DNA from: Strigamia acuminata
Lineage: Eukaryota > Arthropoda > Chilopoda > Geophilomorpha > Linotaeniidae
DNA: 64,000 nucleotides
NCBI GenBank assembly: GCA_949358305.1
Contig: OX442314.1
Span: 34,033,608 to 34,097,607, forward strand
Direction: 5' to 3'
The position numbers were made by a program, and so were the translations under genes. The notes under the pieces were generated by a model. It saw nothing but the letters and a program-made list of their open reading frames with translations. It made no database searches and was not told where the DNA came from. Positions 13,801-24,063 of the stretch are shown in pieces. Each line of letters begins with the position of its first letter. Positions within the stretch are counted from its first letter, which is position 1.

Positions 13801-14313
13801 AATGTTTTTAAGCGTTTTGATACGATTTACCCGAAATAATTGACTGATTCGACCGATGACGGCGTAATCGATTTCATTTTTCTTGTGCATGTACCCGATT
13901 TTCTGCATAAATTTATTGATTTTTCAATTTTTTTTAAATTTTTCATTCAAGAATTGAATTTATTTTATATTTTTACTTTACGGCGCTTCCGAATTAAATC
14001 CAAAACGTTGATTTCGTACTGAAATAAAACGAAACGATTTTCATATTTCAATCGGGAGTTAAATCTCGGGAATTAATTACTTGGATGTATTTTAAGAAAT
14101 CCTGTTTGGTTTTGATCACTCGTTGGATTTTGTACTCGAGGTGTTTGCGCTTCTTCGTGATACATCTAAAAATTCAATCAAATTAGACGACCGGTCGGGA
14201 AATCGGATGGCGGTAACTCACTTGACTTCTTTTAATGTGAAGAGACCGACCCTCACCATCTGTTCTATTTCATCCAAGGTTTCTTCCAGTCGGAGCTGAA
14301 CAATCTCAGCCAT
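10833..14313 (-). CDS. UTP6: U3 snoRNA-associated protein 6 (UTP6), HAT-repeat protein
   Basis: Fourteen minus-strand exons: 14313-14222, 14165-14081, 14018-13977, 13902-13831, 13778-13710, 13647-13584, 13520-13330, 13269-13107, 12759-12590, 12449-12295, 12238-12065, 12003-11926, 11309-11060, 10996-10833. They encode about 588 residues (human UTP6 is 597). UTP6 is a nucleolar component of the small-subunit processome needed for 18S rRNA maturation. Matches include the N-terminal MAEI...LEE, KKRKHLEYKIQR, RKIGY-like, AAKWE, the LRFNPES..LY..CFRLEL HAT motif and the C-terminal WRAMK. Every junction keeps frame except exon 7/8: a run of seven T (13259-13265, A on the coding strand) is 2 nt too long for the frame. 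This is either a homopolymer sequencing error or a real frameshift. The 3' end meets an RMI2 pseudogene. Confidence 0.92.
11330..11800. repeat. Tandem repeats in a UTP6 intron
   Basis: Two adjacent arrays lie in intron 12 of UTP6. About four copies of a ~33-bp unit (AAAAAATCGAAAAATATGAA...) are followed by about seven copies of a 31-bp unit (AATCGAGAATTATCAATTTA...). They account for most of this unusually long intron (11310-11925). Confidence 0.85.
12785..13085. repeat. Low-complexity tandem repeat in a UTP6 intron
   Basis: Irregular repeats of AAAAACCAAATAAAAC and AATCAGCAAAAACC fill the intron between exons 8 and 9. They produce long spurious open frames on the minus strand. Confidence 0.8.
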
Positions 14314-14508
14314 TTTCGCGTTTCGTAAATATCAACAAACTGGACGTTCAGAGGGGTCAAAAATGGTCAAAAATGACATCCGTAACACCACGAGGCAAAA
14401 GTAACAAGAATGACGTCATATCAGCGAAACGAGTAATCCAGCGCCAACTGTTGACGGAATTCATCATCCATTATTCAGGTTTGATCATTCGGTTTAAAAA
14501 ATTCTAAA
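14314..14508. promoter_or_regulatory. Head-to-head intergenic region between UTP6 and the SR-like gene
   Basis: 195 bp separate the two divergent start codons. A region this short must hold both 5' UTRs and is a candidate bidirectional promoter. A TGACGTCA-like word (AATGACGTCATATC) occurs near 14411-14420. No TATA box was assigned. Confidence 0.45.
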
Positions 14509-14979
14509 ATGGGCCTAGAAGTTTACATTGGCGGACTTAGTAATGGAGTTTGTGAACGCGACGTCGAAGAGTTATTTGCTGGCTATGGAGAAATTCGCGA
14601 CATCGACGTGAAAAAAGGATTTGGATTTGCGGTTTTCGACAATCCGAGTGACGCTAAAACCGCAATTAGCGATTTAAACGGTAGAAATTTCCTCGGAAAC
14701 CGAGTAACGGTACAGTTGGTTCGACAAAATAAGTTTTCTTTTAATTCTCGGGGACGCGGTGGTTCATACTCGGCTTGCCGGACATTCAGGGTGTTAGTGG
14801 AGAACCTGTCGAGCAGCGTCACCTGGCGGGAGTTGACAGACTTCATGAAACCGGCTGGACGAGTGACTTATATCGACGTGCACAAAGTGAAGCGAAATGA
14901 AGGTGTCGTTGACTTTTCTACGGAAGCGGAAATGGAAAATGCGAATACGCTGAGTTGCACGGTCGCCGACTGCGACTGA
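14509..14979 (+). CDS. SR-family splicing factor-like protein, two RRMs (SRSF4/5/6 or B52 type), truncated
   Basis: Intronless 156-codon ORF. RRM1 spans about residues 4-73 (RNP2 VYIGGL, RNP1 KGFGFAVF) and is followed by a short Arg/Gly linker. RRM2 begins at about residue 88 with FRVLVENLSS, a W.EL..FM..AG...Y segment and NEGVVDF. This is the layout of SRSF4/5/6 and fly B52, which select exons in nuclear pre-mRNA. After MENA the expected RRM2 end is lost: about 13-16 nt seem deleted, and the HGRRLRLSRED continuation is found in another frame (from about 14955). Lack of introns plus the frame breaks suggest a decaying retrocopy. A short functional RRM protein cannot be excluded. Confidence 0.65.
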   Translation: MGLEVYIGGLSNGVCERDVEELFAGYGEIRDIDVKKGFGFAVFDNPSDAKTAISDLNGRNFLGNRVTVQLVRQNKFSFNSRGRGGSYSACRTFRVLVENLSSSVTWRELTDFMKPAGRVTYIDVHKVKRNEGVVDFSTEAEMENANTLSCTVADCD

Positions 14980-15550
14980 GTCGAGAAGACCGAGCGCGCA
15001 CATCTCGATCGTGCGCAAATAATAATTCACCTCGGGAATCTACTTTCGGATCGCATAAAATGAAGTTTGCAACGGAAGAAAAAGTTGTTAACGGTCAGTT
15101 AGAAGAACAGCTGTTGCGACTGACCAGTGAAAATGATCGTTTGAGCAGAGAGAATGTGCGTTTGGCAGAGAAAATGCGCGACTGACCAGAGAAAATGTTC
15201 ACACATCTAGATCACCAATCAGGAATCATTCAAGATCAAGATCACGCAGTTGTCATTACGACGATTATTCACCTCCGCCATCAACTTCCGGGTCAGCGGA
15301 GGAAGTGATTAATGGCGTCGCACATCAAATAAACCAACGTGAAAGTATTGCCGACTTTGCGACAGAAGCGAATCCTTATCCTTATCCTTACCCTTATGCT
15401 TATGAGGAAACTGCAGATGCAGAATTTGAAACTGCAGATGCAGAATTTGAAACTGCAGATGCAGAATTTTATAGCAGTAGTGTTAGAGATCGTTTGTTGC
15501 GACTGAGCAGATCTAGACCTCGAATCGGCAATAATTCCCATTATAACTGA
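14955..15550 (+). pseudogene. Out-of-frame RS-like tail of the SR protein gene
   Basis: 14957-15060 continues RRM2 (GRRLRLSRED) and an Arg/Ser-rich start in a shifted frame. 15205-15300 in a further frame encodes a serine/arginine run (NHSRSRSRS) followed by DDYSPPPS. 15370-15395 is a CCTTAT repeat, and 15407-15470 holds three 21-bp repeats encoding ETADAEF. The pieces are in order but in at least two frames, so no full-length SR protein can be read. A polyadenylation-type AT-rich region follows. Confidence 0.55.
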
Positions 15551-16590
15551 TGAATTTAAGTCGTTGAATGTCAAAGTGCACCGCGGGGAAGTGTTGTTCG
15601 GGGTACTCGTAGTGTAGGAATGTAAGTGGGGACGTGGAATTGAGATAAGTTGAATTAAGGAAACATTTTTGGTTGTAAGATTTTATTTTGTTGTGAATTT
15701 TATTTTTGATGCTTTATTATTTTTTAAAAATGGTTTTGTAATTGCTGTAATAATTGGGGTGTTTTTTCCCACATTGCTAACTTGTGTAAACGGTCATTTG
15801 TCATTTCATTTGCAAAATTAATTTTTTATTCATGCCAAATTACACTATTTAAAGTGCAAGATGCAAACTCATTGCCTGACGCACTCGCAATGCAAACTTC
15901 ATGTCATCCTGGTCAACAACGATTAAGCTTCACTGCACAACTCTAACAGGGAGAATGCACCTTGACCTTTGACAATAGACACAATTTATTCTAGAAAATA
16001 CGAAAACAAAAACTACTTAATATTCACGACACAACCACTTGAGGGAATTCCAAGTTTCACAACCAGTTTCATTTCTTCAACCGACCTACAAACATATCGC
16101 AGTTTTGAATCCATCTCCATCAACTCCGGTGTTTAATCCTAACACGAAAATTCGCAGCAAATGCAATTGTAGTTTCCAAAACTGTCCCGATCAATGTCAA
16201 CCATTACGCGTGCATTATCCATATTGCTTTCCCACACACAGGTACGTAATGTAGATGAATAACCTTTCTCTGAAACACGTCGCCTTTCCAACACACAGGT
16301 AATGGGGATGAGGATGAATAACCTTTTCTCAGCAACAATTTCCAGGATGCACCACTACAACTACAGTATTATTTAATCTTCTTGTGTTTTGGTTGGTAAA
16401 AATGAGTACAATGGTTTGATACAAAATGTTGACAGTCACGGGCTTAACAATACACGTCATAGCCAACTGCTAACAGAGCTTAGGCTTAAAATAACATGAA
16501 CAAATTTTAATTTCTTATGTGTGTAATTCAGTGAGCAACACTTTAAATAACGTCTTTTTTCAGAAACGCCAAAATCCTCAAACGGGCCCC
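15551..16590 (+). other. Intergenic and 5' region of the Toll gene
   Basis: No separate gene is supported. Two similar segments (16232-16276 and 16294-16337) share ACACACAGGTA..TG and GATGAATAACCTT. The first contains the donor-like CACAG|GTACGT at 16241. A T-rich acceptor TTTTTTCAG ends at 16563, 28 nt before the Toll ATG, so a 5' UTR intron between them is plausible. Confidence 0.4.
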
Positions 16591-19374
16591 ATGTTCCGTA
16601 CGACCAAACATTTTTCGCCAGCGTTGTGTATTTGGATTTGCGTCATTTCATCAATGCCTGCTTATTGCAAATTAGATAACTGTTCTCGTATAATTCCGTG
16701 CACCCTAGAAAATGGCTGTGCTTCGTTGGACGAATCATGTGCTTGTACTAACCACAACTCGAGTGTTTCAATTGTATGTAGCGAATGGTCTCTTCATTCA
16801 TTGTCTGTCAAAGCCAAACGAAACGAAGAGAATGGTCTGGACCTGACAATTGATGGCCTCAATAGCGGATTGACTTTAAAATTTCTAGATTGGTTTATCC
16901 CAAAAGTTCTGTTCGAAACAAATAGATTTCACAATGTTGAGATATTGAATTTCTGCACCGATCCCTTAAAAATAACTAATAACATTAATCTGTCCACAAT
17001 ATTTAATGCAATCCCAGAATATTTAAGGACATTAAAAATGCGTAACAACTGTTTACTGTCGCTTACTAGCAACGTTACAAATCAGATATTTTTACGGGAA
17101 TTAGATTTAAGTTTTAACAAATTCACTCAAATACCCAGTAACATATCCAACTTTGATATTTTAACTAGTTATGATCTCAGCAACAACCATATTGGTATTG
17201 TTTCAAGAAGCGATTTCAACCAAGCATTAAACCTAGAGGAACTCAACTTATCGCATAATAATCTGAGTTCATTACCGCCAGATTTATTAGTTGATTTGAA
17301 AGATTTGGATGTGCTAGACTTATCCCACAATTCCATCGAATCTATACCCAGGAACCTGTTGTCAGAAAATTGGTTTCTGAGAAAATTTCACATAAACAAT
17401 AATAAACTCCATGAAATACTCGGAAATATGTTTGAAACTTCCAGAGCAATTGTGGAGTTAGATTTCAGCCACAATCAAATTAAAAACCTTATATTGTGGC
17501 TCGGCCACACAAAGAAACTAGAAGTGCTACGCTTGAATTCGAATAACATGACTAACTTTTTTTTCGGTGCACTTAAATATATCAAAAAGCTAAAACACAT
17601 TACATTAGCTGATAATTCGATAAGCGATATCCAGCAAATGTCCGCACATCGTGATTCTGCAGTTCATTTTGATCTAAGAAATAATAAGTTGGAAGTTATG
17701 CTGATTCCTCCTACAAATATCATAACGAATGCTGAGACACTAGATATGTCAAATAATTGTCCTAAAAAGTATCAATTTCTTTTTCCAGAAGTTAACCAGT
17801 ACATAAAAAACTATAAATGTTCTAATTGCTGCTTACATGATATTTACCAAGGCATGTTTGATGGCGTAACCAAAAGCATTGACATTTCGTTTAATAAAAT
17901 TGGAAAATTAGATGACAATGATCTGACAGCATTTGAAAACGTCTCTAAAGTTATTTTGAGCCACAATCAAATTCGCCAGGTCAATTTCAAGTATTTTGAA
18001 ATTATTTTCATGCATAACAACAGATCAGTTCATTTTGACTTGTCTCACAATCCTTTTGTGTGTGACTGCAAATTAAACAGATTCATCAAGTATCTGCGCA
18101 ATCAGAGTGCATCAGTCACTTTTAACACACAAAACAATTCCTGTTCTTACCCGCCTAAAATGAATGGTACATCTCTGCTAACGGTAAATAACTTGTATTG
18201 TGAGTATCCCAAAAATTGTCCACCTGGATGTTACTGCAGTGTTGATGACCGCGATGCCCCACTACATGTGTCGATTGCTTGCATTAACTCCAACTTGACT
18301 CGTTTCCCCAAAATACATTCGTATGGTTCAACACTTGCTGTTCGCTTAAACTTAACCCGAAATAAGATTTCCTCGTTACCAGAAAAACATGATCCAATTT
18401 GGTCGCTGATAACAATGTTAGATCTCTCGTATAATAGGTTGGAATTGTTACAAAATATGCCTATATTCCCAAACTTGTCCGTTGTGTATTTAAACAACAA
18501 CTCCCTCAGTACATTCGACGATAAAATTGCGAGTTTGTTAAATATGGAAAAACTCAAGCTATCGAATAACCCATGGAAATGTGATTGTGAAATGAGTAAA
18601 CGTGTGCTCAAATCTCACCCTTTTGAGGATAAAAATACATTAACCTGTATGATAGATAATGTAGTACATTACAATTTTACTGATATTGATCGAATTTGTA
18701 AAAGTTTCAATTTGTTATTCCTTTTACTACCAGTTATTACAATTTTAATTCTACTAAGTGTGTTTACAATACTCTCCTACAAGTACAAATCAGAAATTTT
18801 CTACTACATGTTCTCCAAAGGAATTTGTTTGAGGTTTGTGACCGAAGAAGACATCGATGCAGACAAAACATACGACGCATTTGTCTCGTACAGTAGCGAG
18901 GACGAAGACTGGATCGTGGACTTTCTCGTCCCGGGGCTGGAAACAGGCATTCCGTCGTACAAACTGTGTCTACACAGCCGGGACTGGGGCGCGGGTGAAT
19001 TTATAACTGATCAGATAGTGAAATCGGTGGAAAGCAGCAAACGGACCATCATTGTGTTGACTGACAATTATTTGAAGAGTTCTTGGAGTCGTTTGGAGTT
19101 CGACATCGCTTACCAAAAGGCGCTTGAAGATAAAGTGCGTCGGGTGATCGCAGTTGTGCCAGACAAAGTTCCCGATCTGTCCAAAATCGATCAGGAATTC
19201 AAATCATTCATAACGTTGACGACATATGTCGAAGCCAAGAAACCTTACTTTTGGAGGAAATTAAGAGCATCCATGCCCAGAACGATGAACACTTGTTGCG
19301 CATCGACGAAAAGGAAATCCATTTATCTGAAAGCTGCATTCAATGAAAATTCAGCTGAAACAAAAAACATCTAG
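16591..19374 (+). CDS. Toll-type receptor (LRR ectodomain, TM, TIR)
   Basis: Intronless coding region of 927 residues from the ATG at 16591, which opens a hydrophobic signal peptide (about residues 8-27). The frame extends upstream only without an ATG and across a likely splice acceptor. The ectodomain has leucine-rich repeats, a cysteine-rich C-cap with CDCKLNRF (about residue 490), a CPPGCYCS N-cap, a second short LRR block and a second C-cap with CDCEMSKR. This multiple-cysteine-cluster layout is the protostome Toll type. One transmembrane helix lies at about 708-730. The TIR domain (about 761-905) starts YDAFVSYS and contains LCLHSRDWGAGE (box 2) and FW (box 3). Such receptors signal from the plasma membrane through MyD88 to NF-kappaB, commonly after binding Spaetzle ligands. 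The convergent neighbour NIT2 ends 252 bp downstream. Confidence 0.95.
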   Translation: MFRTTKHFSPALCIWICVISSMPAYCKLDNCSRIIPCTLENGCASLDESCACTNHNSSVSIVCSEWSLHSLSVKAKRNEENGLDLTIDGLNSGLTLKFLDWFIPKVLFETNRFHNVEILNFCTDPLKITNNINLSTIFNAIPEYLRTLKMRNNCLLSLTSNVTNQIFLRELDLSFNKFTQIPSNISNFDILTSYDLSNNHIGIVSRSDFNQALNLEELNLSHNNLSSLPPDLLVDLKDLDVLDLSHNSIESIPRNLLSENWFLRKFHINNNKLHEILGNMFETSRAIVELDFSHNQIKNLILWLGHTKKLEVLRLNSNNMTNFFFGALKYIKKLKHITLADNSISDIQQMSAHRDSAVHFDLRNNKLEVMLIPPTNIITNAETLDMSNNCPKKYQFLFPEVNQYIKNYKCSNCCLHDIYQGMFDGVTKSIDISFNKIGKLDDNDLTAFENVSKVILSHNQIRQVNFKYFEIIFMHNNRSVHFDLSHNPFVCDCKLNRFIKYLRNQSASVTFNTQNNSCSYPPKMNGTSLLTVNNLYCEYPKNCPPGCYCSVDDRDAPLHVSIACINSNLTRFPKIHSYGSTLAVRLNLTRNKISSLPEKHDPIWSLITMLDLSYNRLELLQNMPIFPNLSVVYLNNNSLSTFDDKIASLLNMEKLKLSNNPWKCDCEMSKRVLKSHPFEDKNTLTCMIDNVVHYNFTDIDRICKSFNLLFLLLPVITILILLSVFTILSYKYKSEIFYYMFSKGICLRFVTEEDIDADKTYDAFVSYSSEDEDWIVDFLVPGLETGIPSYKLCLHSRDWGAGEFITDQIVKSVESSKRTIIVLTDNYLKSSWSRLEFDIAYQKALEDKVRRVIAVVPDKVPDLSKIDQEFKSFITLTTYVEAKKPYFWRKLRASMPRTMNTCCASTKRKSIYLKAAFNENSAETKNI

Positions 19375-19626
19375 TGCTATTGCTTTGCAAATAATAATAC
19401 ATTATGTAAAGTGCATTTAATGAAAATTCAGCTGGTAATGATTAAAATAATAGCGTCATGATTATTACGAGTCACTGATGTTGTTTTGATGTTGCAAGGG
19501 TTTTTATGCACTTTGCAACATTTTGGTATTTCATGTGTAGATTTGAATGTGTAAAAGCGTAAAAAGTGAATAAAAGTTGTTTTCTCTTGAGGTATAACGT
19601 TTATTTTATTAACCCATCTTATAAAT
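19375..19626. terminator. Convergent 3' flank of Toll and NIT2
   Basis: AT-rich region between the two stop codons. It includes GAATAAAAG near 19569 on the plus strand, a candidate poly(A) context for Toll. Confidence 0.35.
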
Positions 19627-21312
19627 TTACTGATACAGGCTCTTCTGTTTCCCAGATAAAACCGGGATTTGGCTGCGAATTTCGTTTACGAACCCGAAAT
19701 CTGTAAGGAATTCGAGAAAAACCTAAAACAAAACGCGGTAAAAGCTGTTGGAACAACCACAAATGTACATTATTAAATTGATTTATGGTTCAAAAGGTAT
19801 TTTGTTTTTTAAAAATATTTTTTGTCGAAAAAAATTCTTCTTGTATTTGTTCAATTTACCTAAATCTGCATACAAAACTCCTTCGGAATGGTCTAATTTT
19901 CCAATGACAGCGCCCCTAAAAGTTTCCAAAACATTAGTGACAAATATTTCCTAGGGGTACAACAGTTGGGACGTGACAATCAATCTTTACCACGGATTTA
20001 CTACTAAGGTATGTCCCCACGCAACGTAATCAGCTTGTATATCTCTTGCGGGGGACACGCACGCCACGTACAATTGGTTATCCAATGCACGTGCTCTTGA
20101 AAGCAATTCCCAATGTGGCGGTCCGGTGGTCATATTGAAAGCACCTGGGTATAACAGCAACTTGCAACCTTGTTTCGCATACGACGAAGCCATTTCGGGA
20201 AAACGAAGGTCGAAGCAAATCCCCAAGCCAATTTTACAATAAGCTGAAAATGGTTTCTTCTTTTTATCGTTTTTATTTTAGTGTTTGGAAATGTTCGTTT
20301 CATACAAGGTGTTCGTAAATTGATGCGCCTATTTGTAATGAGTACTTAAAATACAAAAAAATGCAAAATATTAAGTTGCATTGATGAAAATTAAAACTTA
20401 TTGCGTCCCCATAATATAAAAACATCTAAATGCGGTCAGCAATACAACCATAGTTTATAAGATATACTCATTTCAAATGCGTGCATCGGCTTGCGGACAT
20501 CCTGTATTTTTATATCCATTTACGCGTATCTATTATTTCTAATTTATTTCCTGGACTCATAGTCTCCGATTCCATAAAGGTAATTTTTCCTGGAATGTGA
20601 ATCTCTAATAAATGAATCTGGAAAATATACATATTTTTTTTTAAAAATTAAAAATAAATATCAAATAATTTTTTTTAATATTACTTTTCGATATTTTGCT
20701 ATCATGTCGCCATTAGGGCCAAAAACGGTGCACGAGCTGTAATATCTTCCATTATCAATCTCTGGAATTGAACCTAAGAAAAACACAAAATTCTCTGTTG
20801 GGGCCATTTTTTGGTGGCCCATTTCAACAATTATTTTCATTAATTTTCATTAATTTCATTAATTAATTAATTAATTTATTTTTTAATTTGGGACCCCAAA
20901 ATTATTTACCTCCTATTAAATATATTTTGTATTGCTTGGCTAAAGAAGACAGTTGTTGGGTCGTTTCTCCCGGAATTTGTTCGGCGAATGTTTGAAAATA
21001 GTCGAGTCCGCACGGTGAATTAAAAGACTCCTAAAAATACATCGAAAGGTTTATTCATCGTTTGTTCTGTTCTGTGGCTCGTAAGGTTTTTTTTGGCATT
21101 TACAGGCAGAGAAATGATTTTGGATCCAAACGATACCGCTTCGCCAATGAATTTGGAAGCTCGGTATATATTTTCAGTTTTGTTCAAACCGACTCCGAGT
21201 TGTATTAAACCGACACGCAGCCCTGAAAAGGATTGACAAATTTGAGATCTCTCAGAAAATACAAAATAAAAATGCGTGATTGCGAACCATTCTACGTACT
21301 AGAGGCCGCCAT
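19627..21312 (-). CDS. NIT2: Omega-amidase NIT2 (nitrilase family)
   Basis: Eight minus-strand exons (21312-21300, 21222-21104, 21030-20910, 20773-20685, 20617-20524, 20243-19991, 19915-19860, 19700-19627) join in frame to 272 residues. The first coding exon is only 13 nt and is supported by its phase and a GTACGT donor. NIT2 deamidates alpha-ketoglutaramate and alpha-ketosuccinamate, clearing transamination products of glutamine and asparagine. The Glu-Lys-Cys triad is present as E45 (SLPESFN), K114 (KYRK) and C155 (GICFDLRF), each shifted by two from human E43/K112/C153. [14 protein letters not shown] and SPARD further identify NIT2 over NIT1. Intron 5 holds a MITE. Confidence 0.95.
20303..20506. 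mobile_element. Mariner-like MITE in a NIT2 intron
   Basis: A 204-bp segment with imperfect TIRs (TACAAGGTGTTCGTAAATTG on the left; the inverse of the right end reads TACAGGATGTCCGCAAGCCG) and TA at both ends. It has no coding capacity and lies wholly in the intron 20244-20523. Confidence 0.65.
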
Positions 21313-21570
21313 TTTGCAATGCCGGTTGGTCATTGAGATTAGTGCTTTAGCTAACCGTAATTTCTTTTTGCTTCTTTAATTATTGTCCACAAAACATTAC
21401 TTAACTGTAAAGATGAATTATTTTAGCATGGATTTTAATTTTTGCTTTATTACACAAAAAATTGTTAAAATAAATAAATGGAGTATCGATCTGTACTCAG
21501 ACAATCCTGTAGGCAGAACAGCACTTGAGTTATTTTTATCTTTTGATTGTTTTAAAAAAGATTTATTACT
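21313..21570. other. Upstream region of NIT2
   Basis: AT-rich sequence with no gene. It presumably contains the NIT2 promoter close to 21312. Confidence 0.3.
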
Positions 21571-21957
21571 TTGTTTTCTGAATGGAAATACACCAATCCT
21601 AGATGGTTAAGACAAACATCTCACCAAGTGAACTGGCTTAAAAATGTCTGGTGTGGCATTTTCAATGGCCAAGTGCTAGGTCCTCTCTTTTACGATGGAA
21701 TACTAACTGGGCAGCGATACCAAGACCTTATCCTGAACGGAATTGTAGCAGAGTTTGTTGACAATTTGCTTTTAGCATTGTACCGTGAGATGTGGTTTCA
21801 ACATGATGGTGCGCCTCCACATTATGCTATAACTACACGACAGTGCTTGGATGCTATGTATCCAGAGCGATGGATTGGACGAGTAGGGCCAGTTAAATGT
21901 CCTCCTCGCTCTCCAGATCTGACACCATTAGACTTTTTCCTTTCAAGGACACATTAA
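21571..21957 (+). pseudogene. Tc1/mariner-superfamily transposase fragment
   Basis: The peptide contains NVWCGIFNGQVLGPLFYDG, WFQHDGAPPHY and CPPRSPDLTPLDFFL, the signature of DDE_3-type (Tc1/mariner, IS630-related) transposases common in arthropods. The second catalytic Asp lies in QHDGAPPH and the third-residue region in SPDLTPLD. Only the C-terminal two thirds of the catalytic domain is readable. The frame stops soon after DFF, and no N-terminal HTH region is found upstream, so this is a dead fragment. TIRs were not identified. Confidence 0.8.
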
Positions 21958-22547
21958 GACTGTGGTGTATTCTGAACCTACTACAACTTTAGAATGGCAT
22001 GTGCAAACATCCAACCTGCAAAAATAATGTCAGTGCAAGAATCCATCAAATACCATGCTCAATTATGGTGCAGATGGTAAGCATTTCGAGCAACTTCTCG
22101 ACTGATCTTGTTGGAATGTTTTTCCAAAATAAATTATTTCCTTTCTTTTGTGTTTCTTTTCTTCCTCTTACAAGTATGACCCAATAGTGTCCTAATTGAG
22201 GATTAGCTCGGTTGCCTAAATAGTTTTAGGTTACAAAGCTGAGTAGACTAACGTTTTAAACCTTTTTTCTCAAAACTTTTCAGAAAGAGATAATTAAACA
22301 AAAAACAGTTTTAAGACTAATTGGATGGTGCTCTACAACTTTCTAATTCACTTTCTCTCTCTATCTGTCACGATTCTCGAGTTACAATATAGATGACTTT
22401 AAAGATGACCTCTGAGGTCAAGTTGGATGTCATAATTGGATTTTCCCCAAAATACTACCCTGACAATTATTTTGCTAAATCAAAATCTAAAACAGTTTGG
22501 GAATTATTTACTGTGAACCAGACTTTCTGACCACCCTACATAAACAC
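21958..22547. other. Transposon remnant and intergenic sequence
   Basis: Probably the decayed rest of the Tc1/mariner copy. No gene is supported. Confidence 0.35.
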
Positions 22548-22741
22548 TAGGTGCATTCAAAAACTCTAAAACGTATGCAAAACTCATTTCGTGTTTGAAC
22601 GTGACGTCATTCCCATTGAATAACATCCCAACGTGACGTCATTCCCATTGAATAACATCCCAACGTGACGTCATTCCCATTGAATAACATCCCAACACGA
22701 AACGAGTTTTGCATACGTTTTAGGGTTTTTGAATGCACTTA
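22548..22741. mobile_element. Foldback MITE with CRE-like tandem core
   Basis: A 194-bp palindromic element bounded by TA, with TIRs of about 48 bp (left: GTGCATTCAAAAACTCTAAA...; right end reads the inverse with one or two changes). The core (22598-22693) is exactly three tandem copies of a 32-bp unit, AACGTGACGTCATTCCCATT..., each holding the palindrome TGACGTCA, the consensus CREB/ATF site. It is non-coding. Confidence 0.85.
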
Positions 22742-23307
22742 CTGTATCCACAGCATTCCAACTATTGTGGTAATCCCAAAATTATCATGAATAAAGGAAT
22801 TTCCTTAAAACTATAATTTTATTTAGTACTAAAAGGGTTGCAAGATTATCTAGGCATCACAGGATGTAGCCCCTATGATTTGGTGGGAATTGTAGAAATC
22901 CAGGGCTACAGGAAATGCTACATCCTATTAGCATAGGGAGAATCCTCTCTAGAATTCAGTCTAACATGAAATCTGAACCTGAAAACACCTCCCCAAAACA
23001 CACTTAAATTTTAATACAAATCTTATTTGTTTGGAGAAACTTCACTCAGCTTTTGGACTCATCACTTGAAATAACATTCACAAGCTATTTCAAGTAACTT
23101 TCGGCTAGTAACTTCACCGCCAAGAAGTTAGGGCTAAAACTCTTTGCCATTGAAGAGTTACAAGTTTCCAGTCAGCCACGGCTTCGAGCTCATCCGACGC
23201 CGCAGCACGCAAAGGATCGAAGGGAGAAATCTCAACAAGCTGCCCAACATAAGCGAAACTAATTCACGGGAATTCCCGATTAGTGTAACAGAATTCCGTT
23301 TGCTCTC
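22742..23307. other. Intergenic sequence, no gene seen
   Basis: Contains GC-richer stretches near 23170-23270 but no recognised domain. It may be the 5' flank of the small ORF that follows. Confidence 0.3.
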
Positions 23308-23640
23308 ATGAGTGGAACTGTTCCGTTGAACCCCATCCCTGAGCTGAACGAATTAGCTCCGGACGACTCTTGCCAACGAGTCGAGCAACGCACCAGCGTA
23401 TTTGAAAGTAATCGCTGTCTTGGGGACATTCCAGCGCCCGTGACAAGAACTGAGACGCAGACCGAAGCCCACGTACAATTCCGGATTGACGCGGAAGCCA
23501 CATCAATCACTCACGCCGAACGATTAACGACGATCCGTCAGTTCAGAACGGAATCTATTTTATTTATCACTAGTGTTTTCAATCTAATTTCACTATTCAT
23601 TTTGATAACCTATTTTGTGTTTAAATCGTATATTAATTAA
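23308..23640 (+). CDS. Small unknown protein with a C-terminal membrane segment
   Basis: 110-codon ATG-started ORF of unknown family. The N-terminal 75 residues are polar. About residues 84-106 form one strong hydrophobic helix (ILFITSVFNLISLFILITYF) just before the end, as in tail-anchored proteins or small transposon-borne ORFs. No intron or neighbouring coding exon was found, and base composition changes from GC-rich to AT-rich within the ORF. It may be real or a chance frame. I have no homologue in mind. Confidence 0.3.
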   Translation: MSGTVPLNPIPELNELAPDDSCQRVEQRTSVFESNRCLGDIPAPVTRTETQTEAHVQFRIDAEATSITHAERLTTIRQFRTESILFITSVFNLISLFILITYFVFKSYIN

Positions 23641-24063
23641 TAGTATTTTATCACTGTTTTTAAAAACAAGCACAGCTCACATTGTATTTCGTATTTATCA
23701 TATTTTATTGTAAAGTGATTACGGGTCGAAATCACTCCATTCATTTTCATAAGTGTTTATTAAAATTGAGAGTTTAAGCTATAATAACTTGGTTATTATT
23801 TTAGTGTATTTTTTTAAGTATAAGTCTTTTATAAGCATCCAACAATCTTAGAAGCATTATTTTAGATTATTGCAATATGTATCTGTGATTTTTTCAAAAC
23901 TTGAGAAGAATGTTTCAAAGCTCACATTGATTATTGTGATAGCACTTTGGCACCTTTATTTGCGATTTCACAGAATCAGTCGAGAGAATCTTTTAACAAA
24001 TACTGTGGTGATCTCGATTTATTTCATCTATGTTATAAATAAATTTCACCACTAAAAATTATA

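Noticed and set aside
16519-16590. Upstream extension of the Toll frame
   Set aside because: It has no ATG and crosses a T-rich splice acceptor. The ATG at 16591 starts a good signal peptide.
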